Below, piece by piece: positions 25,623 through 37,076 of a stretch of DNA of 64,000 nucleotides (the first letter of the stretch is position 1; each line of letters begins with the position of its first letter). The translations under genes and the position numbers were made by a program. The stretch comes from Carallia brachiata (Eukaryota; Streptophyta; Magnoliopsida; Malpighiales; Rhizophoraceae), in assembly GCA_021464245.1 (NCBI GenBank), contig JADCRB010000043.1, forward strand, positions 3,962,794-4,026,793. The letters run 5' to 3'. The notes under the pieces were generated by a model, which was not told the origin of the DNA, searched no databases, and saw only the letters and a list, made by a program, of their open reading frames with translations.

Positions 25623-26800
25623 CTAGCAAGCTGCGGGTTGGTGGGTGAAGGGGTCATATAAATTAGAAGACTTTCGCCCAACAACAAAACCACTGGTGGA
25701 AGGGCCATCGCCGGCGCTGGCGCCACTGCCATTAATCCTCTCACAAGAAGGGCACATAGTGAGGGACGTTGCTGCAGGAAGATGCATATACAATGGCTTC
25801 AATGATTTAAGCTCTTGAAGTTCCTCTTGTAGCCTCTTATTCTCTTCTGTCAGTGTTTCACAGCATTTCTTTAGTAGCTCGAATTCTACTTCAGTTTGCT
25901 TCAGCTTAGTCCTGCATATATGATAATGTTTCTATTGTAGGAAAAATTAATGTTTCTAGTGTGAAGGAATTAAAGTTATTTAATGGTAAGTTATGGAACC
26001 TGGCTCTTCTATTCTGGAACCACACTTCCACTTGCCGTGGCCTCAGATTAAGGTGATCCGCCAAGGCTTGCTTTTGCTTCTAATTAGATATATATTTCAA
26101 GAAATATGGTCAAGATGAATCACTCTATTACACAAGCTAATCATATGAAAACAAAGAGTATATTTATCTAAGAGGATCTTGTTTAGTTTAACTGAAGTGA
26201 TAGAAGATATAAAGTATAAGCGTACCTACTTTTCACAGAGAGGACAGGAGTTCTAACCCCAGTCCTCTTCCCTATCCATCCCCCTCTCTAATAATAAGTT
26301 ATTATTCCCGACAGGAAAAAAAATAAAAAAAGAGTATAGCCAGCAAGGAAGCATAGGAAGTTATATATACATACAGGATTAAGAGTGCTGTGTTCTTTAA
26401 AGCTGTCTTCTAGGATGGCTGCTTGTTCTTTGGTCAGCCTAAGTTTCTTCCTCGGACTGGGTTCATCATCCTCATCACAAGTACCCCTTGAGAAGTCTCT
26501 CTCTACTTCAACTTCTTCATCACCAAAATCCTTCTCCTTCTTAACACTGGATGAGTTAGAAAATGATGATACTGGACTAAAAGAAGAGGCTTGCGGCTGC
26601 ATATCCGATTCGATCTTTGTTGCTGCTGGGCCTAAAGTGAGAGATGGAATCAAGTGATCGTACTTCAACGATGGCTTCTTCTTTGGTTGAAGATGATGAT
26701 GATCTGATGGAGAACCAGTTTCTTGCTCATCGTGATGGCAGCAGCCTAGGCCTAGACCAAGGCCCGAGTTGCAAAAATCATCAGGAGTCCCAAAACCCAT
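25623..26800 (-). CDS. HAT22: Class II HD-Zip transcription factor, HAT9/HAT22 type
   Basis: This is a homeodomain-leucine zipper protein that acts in the nucleus as a dimer; class II members are mostly repressors in shade, auxin and cytokinin responses. The exons on the minus strand are 26800-26375, 26079-26000 and 25911-25623, giving 264 residues with GT/AG introns. The first in-frame ATG is at 26,800. The N-terminus has an LxLxL (EAR-like) motif, GLGLGLG, at residues 13-19. An acidic stretch with many E/D residues precedes the homeodomain (about 115-172), which contains WFQNRR at 162-167. The leucine zipper follows at once, with leucines at 182, 189, 196 and 203. The class II hallmark CPSCE is at 222-226. 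It ends [10 protein letters not shown], matching the FTNPSAAC ending of HAT9/HAT22. Length is usual for the family. HAT9 and HAT22 cannot be told apart here. Confidence 0.95.
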
Positions 26801-27424
26801 TTTTTGTGGGTGAGAACAATTGCTGGTGATCGTAATAGTTCTAGCATCAAATCCTGAGGATATGAAGGCTGTTTTTTTTTTTTTTTTTCTTGAGGAATTT
26901 TGCAAAGAGCCTCTACAGCTCTTGAGAAAAAGTGCAAATAGGCCTGGTGTTTACTTGGGGGAAAGGGCTTGTGGAGACTAAGTAATATTAGCGGAAGAAA
27001 GGAAAATGAATATGATGGGTGGTAATGCGTATGGTTTGTGTGGAATTATGGAAAATTCCCATGTCTCCTTGTCCTCAAAGCACACCCATGAGAAAGATAT
27101 AATTAAAAGCCTTATTTTTCATAAAAAGAAAGTATAAATGCAACGTATAGATTGAGTGGCTTACGTGTATACACATGGAAATTATTTGACAGATTGATAT
27201 GTAATGCAATGTTATGGAAAGGAGAAAACTAGGCCATCTTCTGACTTGGAATCACCAGTTTTGGTAGGATCGGAGTGGTACTCCACGTGTTAATTGATTT
27301 AAAAGCCTTGAATTTCTTCGGAACGCAATGGTGACCCACCGACCCATATGATGACCTTATTGAGGTAATCCTAAATGAAGATACACAAATTTGTATATGT
27401 TTAGTATTCAGTATGAACAAGAGA
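26801..27424. promoter_or_regulatory. Upstream region of the HD-Zip gene
   Basis: This is the 5' leader and promoter region of the minus-strand gene. An A-run (T-run on plus, 26,872-26,888) lies in the probable 5' UTR. No TATA box or known cis-element is assigned with confidence. Confidence 0.35.
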
Positions 27425-27605
27425 AATGCTAATAACAGTCACTTTTACCTTCTTTTTTACAGTTGTTGTTTACGTGGTAAGTGTTGAGTGGTTGTCAAAA
27501 AATTGAATGTCAAAAATATTACAGAAATATCATTGAAAAGTGTTGATATGTTGATTTGTGATTGGTGTCTATAAAAGAGAAAGTAAAAAGTAACTGTCCG
27601 TAGGA
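27425..27605. mobile_element. MITE-like foldback sequence
   Basis: The left end, aacagtcacttttaccttc, and the right end, gaaagtaaaaagtaactgtc, are imperfect inverse complements about 25 bp long. They enclose about 120 bp of AT-rich DNA. No clear target duplication was seen. Confidence 0.45.
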
Positions 27606-29021
27606 AACCTCGTATGGACAATTATGTTACTTACATTTTCAAATGAGCTTTTAAAATAAATCAATGTTGGGCAATATTTGTGAGTATCTTATTTAAATCA
27701 ATGCACAATTAATTAGATCAATAGGTGACTGAATTACTTTTTTTCTTGTATAAAAATGTTTTTTTTAATAAAAATTGTATTTTTTTTGCGGCCATGGGCT
27801 GCCACGAAAAAAAACCATTGCTGTTCAAAAAAAAGAAAATAATAATTGCGATCCCTTTAAAAAATAATTCATACGGTAGTTTATTTTGTTTAGACATAGT
27901 TAAAATAAAAGGACTATCTAAAAATATGACATTAATTAATTATTGATGTGATATTAATTTTTTAATTGAAAAAATGCGACAACAAAATATTATAGTAACA
28001 ATTTTAGAGTTTACTTGGAAAAGATTAAAAAAAAAACTGATCATGAATTAGTTTTGGGCACTCCATAACATCGATACTCGTGTCATACCAAGTATGTTGG
28101 CGGATGATTCACAACAGTCTTTGATCACTGATCACCGGTCAAATACAATAATTTAAGATTACATGTAGTGATATTGATCACAAAAGAGTACATGTAATGA
28201 TATCACTTTGATGATCAGATCAGACCACTATTAGCATCACTTCCGTAATTTAGAAATGCTAATGTACATTTATACGCATTTTCTACGATACTATTGCTAT
28301 TGCTTTTCCCCAGCTATATATAGCTCCTATTGAATTCAAATCTTTGAAAGTACCAATTAAATCACTTGACACCCACATTGAATGGCACGTATGATTGTCA
28401 ATGAGATATATATTACCAGGCATTCTTTGCATATTATCAAAAAACCTTTTAAAATAAAAGCAATTTTATGGAAAATGAAGTAGAATAAAGCAATTTCCAT
28501 TTTTCTGATGTATGCTGTCTTACACATTGAAGTTTCTAATTAATACCAAATGAAATCGGTAAACTTGTTCATTCCGAATTTTTATTATGTATATATGAAC
28601 TAGCAATTGCTACTTTAAAGGACGCGATATGGCCAGAAATCATAGACCATCCTGCACAGAAAAATCATCACATAATAAAACTAAACTTAGATAACGCTTA
28701 TGATTATATGGTGGAAAACACTTTTCTGCATCGAGTGTCCCTAATATGTTTTCTCTTCTTGAAATGCTAATTAATTGCATCAAGAATATTATTTGGTGAT
28801 CTAGACACAGATGAATTTGCACGCTTTTTGGAGGATATTAAGAATATTAGAAAGGGACCTGCACTAAATAGAATTAAAACTTCCAAGTATTTAACTTTAA
28901 ATATTTTTGGCCTTGGGTTGCAGCGATCGTATGGCATCTATAACTTTCAAAAGAAAATATAATGGTGCTTGTAAATTACGGGTTACTAAGCCAGAAAGTT
29001 GATGTCGAGTTTTGAACTACT

Positions 29022-29077
<56 letters not shown>

Positions 29078-30000
29078 TTTTGTGGTGATAGTAGTGAAAA
29101 ATCAGAGAAGTATCTTGTCAAAAAATATTACAATTTTGTGTTAAAAAAATTTAAAGTAATTAAATAGTTACAATATTTTTTATATTAGATAATAAGTCAC
29201 AAATTAGACCTACTACTTGATCCTTATAAAATTCAATCCCAAAATCTCTCAAGTGAAATCAAATCCCTTATACCAGTTCAAATATACAAGGGCGGTACTT
29301 ACTCCATCTTCAATGTTCATTAACAAAACAAATCTATTGCTACCTTTGCTAATGGAGTAATGGGTACGCATCCATTGGTAGGAGTGCTCTAAGCTTTTAA
29401 ATCTCAGACGCTAGGCCTTTTCCGTGAAATTAAATGATGGGAAAGCACAACCACAACCATCCGAATAATCCACCGACGAATCTTTAAATTTCAATGCATT
29501 TCCTTGATGGTTGTTTAACAACACTTTAATTTTCACCATTGGATAATGGAACAACAGATTTTTCCCCATTGGTTTGCTGGGAATAGGCAGACACAATTAA
29601 AAGCCGTTTATTAGTTACTAAGTCACAAAAAGTTGTACAGTAGCAGGGTTTAATGAGATAGAATAATAATCCAAGCCTTCCAATGACAAGGCTCTGGTAC
29701 GAGTAGACAGCTAGACATTGACATTGGCACAATTGGCATGACGGACGGAGATACAAATATAATTCGGAGTCCAAAGATTGATTAGCGATATCGTCTGGTT
29801 AGTCACCTGATGGTTTTTTTCAGTATTAGTTTAAGTTTAAGTTTTTATGTAGTTACTAGCAAGTTTAAATAAAGAGAAATTTATTGAGACGTAATTAAAA
29901 GACTTCATAAAGAGATCAATAAATTTATGATTCATTAATACCGCAGTTGAGTAAGAGGAAGGCTCATTTATACGCAACAGGATTCAGATAATGAATCTAT
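27606..30000. other. Intergenic
   Basis: No gene was recognised. A (TC)n microsatellite of about 50 bp lies at 29,029-29,080. The stretch ends where the LTR of element B begins. Confidence 0.55.
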
Positions 30001-31003
30001 TGCAAACAACAACAAAAAAAAGGGTTAAAAAAATATCCGTTGGGTTTAGTGCATGCATGCTGTTTAAGTTAGATGAAAAGAAAATTAGATGACATGCATA
30101 TTAATTGGGTTAGATAAGAAAAATTAGATAGTATGTATGTTGTTTGAGTTAGATGAAAAGAAAATTAGATGACATGCATATTGATCGGATTAGATGACAT
30201 GCATATTGATCGGATTAGATGAAGAAAATTAGATGACATGCATGTTATTTGAGTTAGATGACATCTGTTGTTCAAATTAGGTGATGACAGTATTTGACTT
30301 ATAAATAGGCAGTCTCTCAAACCCTCCAAAGACATCACAAGCAAAACTAAATCTTCCACTTTTAAATTATTATTTTCTTCCCCCCCCCCTCTCTCTCTCT
30401 CTCTATTTTGAGTGTATACTCTCTAACTGTCACTGAGTTAGATCCACTAGATCAAAGTCCCAAAATATTAAATATCTGAATGGGATTAAGCCTCCTACAG
30501 CCCTCACCGAAATCTAACAAGTCCATTTAAAATCAAGTTCATACGGCCCTTAGTGAAATCAACTAATCTGAATGGGATCAATTATCTTACAGCCCTCACT
30601 GAAGTTCATCCAATCTGAGTGGGATCAAGCCTTCTACGGCACTTACCGGAGTCCATCCAATCCGAGTGAGATCAAGCCTCTTGTGGCCCTCACCGGAGTT
30701 CATCCAATACAAGTGGGATCAATCTTCCTACGACCCTCACCGGAACCCAACCAATTTGAGTGGGATCAAGCCTTCCTAAAACCCTTACTGGAATCTCATT
30801 AGTGCACCTGAGATCAAGTCTTAACTTTCAGTGGAATTAATTCTTTAAGTTCAAGAACAAGCTATGAAATTACACAAGGAGCATTAATTGGAGGATCAAA
30901 CAGAGATCGATCCCATATAAATTTTTAATTTTTATTTGTAATTTATATCTGTATTTTCGATTCTAATTATTGCAAACTCGAAACTTACTAGTCTCTTTTA
31001 TAA
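30001..31003 (+). repeat. 5' LTR of element B
   Basis: It starts TGCAAACAAC. U3 (30,030-30,290) is built of short repeats based on gttagatgaaaagaaaatta and gatgacatgcatattgatc. A TATA box, cttataaatagg, lies at 30,298-30,309. Positions 30,475-30,830 are seven to eight tandem units of about 45 bp with the core gggatcaagcctnctacggc. The LTR is about 110 bp longer than its partner because of extra U3 repeats. Confidence 0.75.
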
Positions 31004-31086
31004 ATTTGGCACGTTCAGTGGGATCTCTCTACCTCCTATCTTTTGCTCTTTAAAAAAAAAAAATTTCAGCAGGAATTCAGCTTCGC

Positions 31087-31800
31087 ATGGCACCAAGGAA
31101 GAGCACGACCGCCGCTATCAGCAAAAAGGCAACTGCTTCGTCACCTGCATCAACTACTTTATTTGGGTACGCACGTCCACTGACTCGCACATATACATGA
31201 TTCTTTGTCATTCAAAAGAGTCTACAAACTCGCGTAAGGACACGGTTCCTCGCTACCAACAAAATTCAAATGGAAGATCCGCAGCTCGCATAGCAGTTAG
31301 ATTTCTCACGTAAACGGAGAAATCGACCACCTACTCCGACCGAAATCGGAGGTCGAATATTAAATTATGCTCAACAGTAGAATTCGACACGTTATGCTGA
31401 AACTAGTCAAGAAAAATAAAAAAAGTCCTCCACTTCAGTCTTTCGTGGAGCATCATCTACCAACTTTGACATCATGATGATTGACACCACCAGCATAAAA
31501 GACATGTTTGCAGAGTTGGATAGCAGAATTTCACAGTTCAACAAAGGATTAGAGGAACTAGATGAGGAATTGCAATCTCTCCAACAATTAGAGGACGTGA
31601 TAGAAAACAAGTTAGCCGTCCTTAGGGGAAAATATCAAATTAGGTATTATCAAACTCGACCCATTAATGCAATCAACCACGAAAATCGTCCTCAATCGTC
31701 TCAAGTTGGGGGTACAGTTCGCATCCAACTGGACTGGCAGAGGGACACGAGTACCGACTCGGCGACAAGCTCACTTCCAAGTGAGACGGGTCATGGCTAG
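31087..31800 (+). pseudogene. Possible gag remnant of element B
   Basis: An ATG at 31,087, 65 bp after the primer-binding site, opens a basic N-terminus, MAPRKSTTAAISKK, that stops within about 40 codons. A second open frame, 31,474-31,800, encodes a coiled-coil-like segment (ELDSRISQFNKGLEELDEEL) rich in E, L and Q. Position after the primer-binding site suggests gag, but no CCHC knuckle or capsid signature is visible. The assignment is inference. Confidence 0.4.
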
Positions 31801-31899
31801 TTTGAATAACACCACACAAACAACGCTTATATGCGGTCAGACTAGAAAATACATCCCGACCAGCATTGATCAAGCGGTAAATTGCCAAAGCTTTGTTAC

Positions 31900-32480
31900 A
31901 TAAAAAAAAAATCAAAAAAAAAAAAACAAGCAAAAAAAAAAATTTTAAAAAAAGCAAAAAAATAAAATGAAAAAATAAAAAAATTATAAAAAAAAAGAAA
32001 AGTAAAATTTAAAAAAAATGTCTGAAACTCATGTGTAGGTTCAGCTCAAGAACCAAAATTCAGATTCAGGGGCAAAACCGAACCTTGGCTTAAAAGTCCA
32101 AATCCAAATTTAGGGACAAAACCTGAATCTCAGCCTCAAAACTCAAATTCAAACTCGAGCCCAAAACTCAAATTCAAACTCGAGCCCAAAACTCAAATTC
32201 AAACTCCAACTCACAGCCAAAATTCAGATTCAAAAGCAAAATCCAAATTTCGGCTTAAAAGTCCAAATCCGAAACCAAATCCGAAACCCAAATCCAAATC
32301 CCAGCCCAAATCCAAACGGGGGAGGGGGGTAAAACTTGAACCCTAACTCAAAATCCAGGTACAAAGCCAAAAGCTCAAATCCAAATTCTAAATTCAAACC
32401 CAGACTCAAAGTCCAAATCCAAATTCTAGCCCAAAGTCTAAATCTAGTTTGGGGCCAAATCCCAAATCCGATTCAACTCA
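31900..32480 (+). repeat. A-rich tract and 25-bp repeats inside element B
   Basis: Positions 31,902-32,020 are almost pure A with scattered t and g. Then comes a degenerate tandem region based on 'aaaactcaaattcaaactcg', with three near-perfect 25-bp units starting at 32,141, 32,166 and 32,191. It continues as looser cccaaatccaaa repeats to about 32,470. A G-run, gggggaggggggt, interrupts it at about 32,319. Confidence 0.7.
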
Positions 32481-32524
32481 ACAGTTCAACAGCTCAGTAG
32501 TTCAACAGTCCAAGACTCCTACCT

Positions 32525-33005
32525 CGCACAAGTATAAAAGGCGAACCGCTTCAACAACAAATTCAGACTCCTGCCTCGTACGAGTATAATCTTTAATAGC
32601 AAATCCACACTCCTACTTTGCATGAGTATAAAAGGCCAACAATCCAGCAAACCAGACTCCTGCCTCACACGAATTTAAAATGTGACAGTTCAACACATAC
32701 ACTCACGTTTCACACGAGTATAAAAGGTAAATCGCTCTACAGCAAATCCAAACTTTTGCCTTGCACGAGTATAAAAGGCGAATAATAACAGTACACTTCT
32801 GTCTCGCACGAGTATAAAATACGACAACTCAACAATCAAAGCATACTCATAACTCGCACGAATATATAAAAGGAGAGACGGTAACAACAACACAGGACTC
32901 AGTCCAAGACTCCTGACTCGCATGAGTATAAACTGTGAACAGCCCAAAAACTCAAAATCCAATTTAAAACTCTTGCCCCGCATGAGTATAAACTGTGAAC
33001 GGCCC
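32525..33005 (+). repeat. Array of TATA-like repeats (element B)
   Basis: About ten units with the core 'cacgagtataaaaggcgaa' occur at roughly 32,527, 32,578, 32,619, 32,668, 32,713, 32,764, 32,807, 32,855, 32,921 and 32,981. Spacing is 40-65 bp. The last two carry tataaactgtg instead of tataaaagg. It is homologous to 1-480. Confidence 0.75.
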
Positions 33006-33728
33006 AAAAATATAAAAGCGATTGAGGGTTGAGTCTAAATCGTTGTTTTAGTTTCAACCCGTCTTCATCGAATGGCAAACTTCTGCTCTTTTTCAAGAAA
33101 AAAGATGGAACCAATTATAAAATCATAAGACAAAGGAGAGGATAAGTTACCCCGTGTTAGATAGCACCCAACTTTGACAGAACTGTAAATCTTGGTGGAG
33201 GTCTTCCATAATAATAGAGGTACTTTTCTTAATACATCACACATTTACCAACTTATTTTATAACTGCGCTCGCTCGGAGCAGTCGAAGCAAAAAATATAT
33301 ATTTTTGGTCAAAGCAGCAGTCTGTGGGAGTACACATATTGGTCCTAGTGATCTTATAGAATTAGTTAAAGATTCATCCCTTATGGGTACTTTAGTTTAG
33401 GAGAAAACTTTCCATCAGAAGAAAGCCGTTCAGGCAAAACTTTGGCTCTCTTTCCAGAACATCCTAACAGCATCAATTGGCCGGAAGGCTCTAGTATCGT
33501 CAACATCATCGGCCGGCTAAATGAAGCCAGGATTGATCTAGAGTTACGCCTCGAGCACTGTGAGGTTGCCCGACAAGGGTAAGGTGTAACGACTTTTGCG
33601 ACACTGCCCTGACTTGTGTAACACGCATCGGTCACCGCGTCATTTGTCCCTTATGACAGAAAGGGACGTGGAGGACCCTGCCAAAATCATTATATCCTCT
33701 TTTTGACTTAAAAAAGGGTAATATTTTG

Positions 33729-33755
33729 ATATATATATATATATATATATATATT
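33729..33755. repeat. (AT)n microsatellite in element B
   Basis: About thirteen AT dinucleotides. The corresponding place in element A (about 1,385-1,435) has a poly-A/T tract instead. Confidence 0.85.
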
Positions 33756-34394
33756 TCCTATATACTCGAGTCACAGAACTCACCCCTTAACTTTTCTTTC
33801 TCTCAAAAAATAAAAAAGCTGGTTCATACACTTTCATTTTCAAAAAGTTTTTTTATCAAGAAGTTAGAAGCGCGCGAATTAGAAAAAGGAGGAATAGCCC
33901 TCTTCGAGGGATCCATAAAGGCTCTCGAATCTCAACCTCCAACACCATCTTGATCGTTGAAGTTCTAACCACTCTTCTTAGTTCATATTTATCACAACGA
34001 GTAGAAAAGTTATGACCATCATCATCTGTTCTCAGATGCAGCAATGGACGGGGAAATTCCAACTACTCTTCTTATGCAGCGACATATGGGAAAGTCAACA
34101 CTATAACCCGTCTCTCTATACGTAGGTCTTAAAGTTTCATGGTCTAAAACCTTTCCCGTGGGAAGATTCAAGTTCTTTATCTACCGGATAATCTTACCAG
34201 AACTATGGAACTTCAAGTTCTATAAAAAAGCCTTTGCGAGTTACAGAAGTTCGACATCAGCTGGGCTACCTAGAATTGAAAACTTCAAGATTCAATGTCC
34301 ATTAAGATGTCTTAAGTTTCAAACTGGACTTTAAGACTCGGTTCGGATCACGTATCAAAGTCCTTCCTCACCAAATCTTAAAGTGGTGGGCATT

Positions 34395-35284
34395 TGTAAA
34401 TAACAAGAAAAAGGGTTAAAAAAAATACCCATTGGGTTTGGTGCATGCATGTTATTTAAGTTAGATGAAAAGAAAATTAGATGACATAGATATTGATTGG
34501 GTTAGATGAGAAAAATTAGATGTCATGCATATTTTTTGAGTTAGATAAAAAGAAAATTAGATAACATACCTATTGATTAGGTTAGATGAAAAAAATTAGA
34601 TGACATGCATGTTGTTTGGGTTAGATGACATTCTTTGTTCAGGTTAGGTGATGACAATCTTTGGCCTATAAATAGGCATTCCCTCAAGCCTTTCAAAAAC
34701 ATCCCAAGTAAAGTTAAATTCTCCACTTCTAAAGCTTTGTTTTCTTCCTCTCTCTTTTTAAATATTTTTGGTGTATACTCTCTAACTGTCACTGAGTTGG
34801 ATCTGCTAGATCAAAGGCCTAAGATATTAAATATCCGAGTGAGATCAAGCCCTTTACGGCCCTCACCGGAGTCCAACAAGTCTATTTGAGATCAAACTCA
34901 TACGGCACTTAGTGGAATCAACTAATCTGAGTGAGATCAATTCGAGTAGGATCAAGCCTCTTACGGCCCTCACCGAAGTCCATTCAATTCAAATGGGATC
35001 AAACCTCCTACAGCTCTCACTAGAACCCAACCAATTTGAGTAGGATCAAGCATTCCTAAAGCCCTCACCGGAGTCTCATTAGTCCACCTGAGATTAAGTC
35101 TCGACCCTTAGTGGAATTAATTCTTTCAGTTCAAGAACAAGTTATAGAATTACATAAGAAGCATTAATCAGATAATCAAATAGAGATCAACCCCACACAA
35201 AATTTAAATTTTTATTTATAATTTGTATCTGTATTTTCGAAATCTAACTGTTATAAGTTCGAAACTTACGAGTCCCATTTTATA
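34395..35284 (+). repeat. 3' LTR of element B
   Basis: It starts TGTAAATAAC and ends near 35,284 (shared end block ttcgaaacttac). It has the TATA box cctataaatagg at about 34,667, fewer U3 gttagatga repeats than the 5' LTR, and 45-bp tandem units at 34,830-35,100. Confidence 0.75.
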
Positions 35285-36912
35285 TCTGTTTTATAAGAAA
35301 TGATTAAATAATGATATGAACTCTTGATCTCAGTTTACAAATATAATAACCAACATATTTATAATGTACATATTTTTCAATTATTGAAAAAAAAAACGAT
35401 AATTAAGTTTGACATAAATTTAATATTCTTCTTCCACCGAGTAAACATTCACTAAACCAAAACAAAAAAAAAAAAAAGGCAAGAAAAATTATAAACAAAG
35501 AATTCCTAGCTAGCAGCATCTCTATTGCTGCTTCTAGTTCACAAGAAAACAATGAGTAGATGACACGTTAATGTAGCCAGTTATTCTGGGCATAAAATGC
35601 CACGTGGTAGTGACACCTAGGAGCGGCGGCAAGGGATCATAGACACGTTGACCCCACAAATGATTTGGCATGATGGGGCATTTGATTCTAATGGATATGT
35701 ATGAAATGATAAATTTTTTTGATTCGCAGAAGTTGGCAAATGATGGAGGGAGTTGGGGGTGGTGGGGTGGTGTTGGAGATAAGGTTTCAGATATGTTTCC
35801 GGGCTTTGAGGCCAAACCCACCAGTGAGAGTGTGGGATTGTGCTCTTTGTTTGGCTTTTTGCCCTTTCCTTTTTATAATTTCTTGGTTAAGTACCAACCG
35901 TCCGTCCGTATCATTGATAGCTAGCCCACTAATTCTGTCTGCAATTCCTACAGCAATTTGGTTCTTATATTTGATTGTAATATACCTTACCCACTAACTA
36001 CACCTTTAAGCATTATCATTGGTATCGAATCAGCCTCTTCTGTCGTGAACATGTATTATATGCATGTATGAAACGATGTGGCTCTCAAATCTGATTGTCT
36101 TCATGGAGGACATTTTTTTAATATTGATAGACAAGAATTAATATTCCCCCAAAAAAAAAAAAAAAAAAGATAAGATAACCACAAAATACAGCCATACAAA
36201 AAATCAAATATATAACAAAATAATAGATTGCTTTGAGGTCCTCAAGAAGACATTCCACTTTACTTAAGATGTGATGAATGACATATTTTTAAAATTGAAA
36301 ATCTAAGTTCGAATTTTAATTAGAATACCAATTAAACAAAAAGTTATATGTACAGGTAACTTAATTGAGACTAAACTTGATCATTTAGACAATCAGCCTA
36401 TTAGGACAAGAACATTAAAATCAGAACGAGGAACAATTAACGCTAATATAAAATTATTAGGACAGTACTACCGGTGTCTTGACGAGCACTTTCTTTATTG
36501 CATAGCCAAGTGATCAAAATCAACTTTACTTGTAGGCCAAAAGTCTAATAATAAGACATGTCATCTTCTATGACTTTGAGGAAGGGTGTGGAATAAGTTT
36601 CGAGCAGGACAACAAAAATCTAGTCAGATTAACATAACCCACCTTGTTTTTTTTTCATGAGACGAGCGAATCAGCATGTCACCGACTTCTACTAAAGCTA
36701 ATCTTAGGCTGGCCCCAGCCCAAGATTGTCTTCAACCTCTTTTACTTTTGGAGGGTTGGACTTAGCTTTCAAAATGGAGCATCATGCTTGCGCTTTTACT
36801 GCTGTGAAAGAGAGAGGAAGGGGAAAGAGTAAGAAACCCACGTCAGCCTCCACTCTCCCTATCGTCACCCCCAAAGATTCCACACTCAGATAGGTAAATC
36901 GTTTTGGAAAAA
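35285..36912. other. Intergenic
   Basis: No gene was assigned. A perfect G-box core, ccacgtgg, occurs at about 35,600, followed by moderately GC-richer DNA to about 35,900. This could be a decayed gene or promoter, but no reading frame there is recognisable. Confidence 0.4.
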
Positions 36913-37076
36913 GTTTCGGATTCTACCGTATAGCCGACTGTACATCCAAAATAAAGTAATAAAATACAACTGGTTACAAATAATATATAAATGTTGCTGC
37001 ATTTTATTAGTAAACAGTTGTATTTTATCGTGTCATTCAAACTGCACATTTGGATTGCATAGTTAGGATCCGAAAC
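36913..37076. mobile_element. Small foldback MITE
   Basis: The outer arms gtttcggat and atccgaaac are perfect inverse complements. Further inside, tgtacatccaaa pairs with tttggattgcat, and aataaaatacaactggttac pairs with gtaaacagttgtattttatc. Total length is 164 bp. No clear target duplication was seen. Confidence 0.65.

Larger units (their letters stand above)
30001..35284 (+). mobile_element. Gypsy-type non-autonomous LTR element (element B)
   Basis: Two direct LTRs, 30,001-31,003 and 34,395-35,284, flank a 3.4-kb interior. A primer-binding-site-like stretch, atttggcacgttcagtggga, follows the 5' LTR at 31,003-31,022 and resembles the TTTGGCGCC-type site of plant gypsy elements. The polypurine stretch aaagtggtgggcat precedes the 3' LTR. 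The interior has no protease, RT, RNase H or integrase. It holds a short possible gag remnant, A-rich DNA, 25-bp repeats and the TATA-like array. This layout fits a LARD-like non-autonomous element relying on a partner. No clean target duplication was found. Confidence 0.8.

Noticed and set aside
25553..25623. Possible C-terminal frameshift extension of the HD-Zip protein
   Set aside because: A first reading suggested an extra base in the C-run. Careful recounting shows that FTHQPAAC and the TAG at 25,623 are in frame, so the end is normal.
26644..26829. Plus-strand open frames opposite the HD-Zip exon 1
   Set aside because: They are shadows of the minus-strand coding exon.
28990..29090. Pyrimidine tract as a possible regulatory element
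   Set aside because: It is a plain (TC)n microsatellite with no gene nearby on either side.
35534..35924. Overlapping open frames on both strands near a G-box
   Set aside because: No domain was recognised, and frames on both strands exclude each other. It is noted only as possible decayed gene or promoter DNA.
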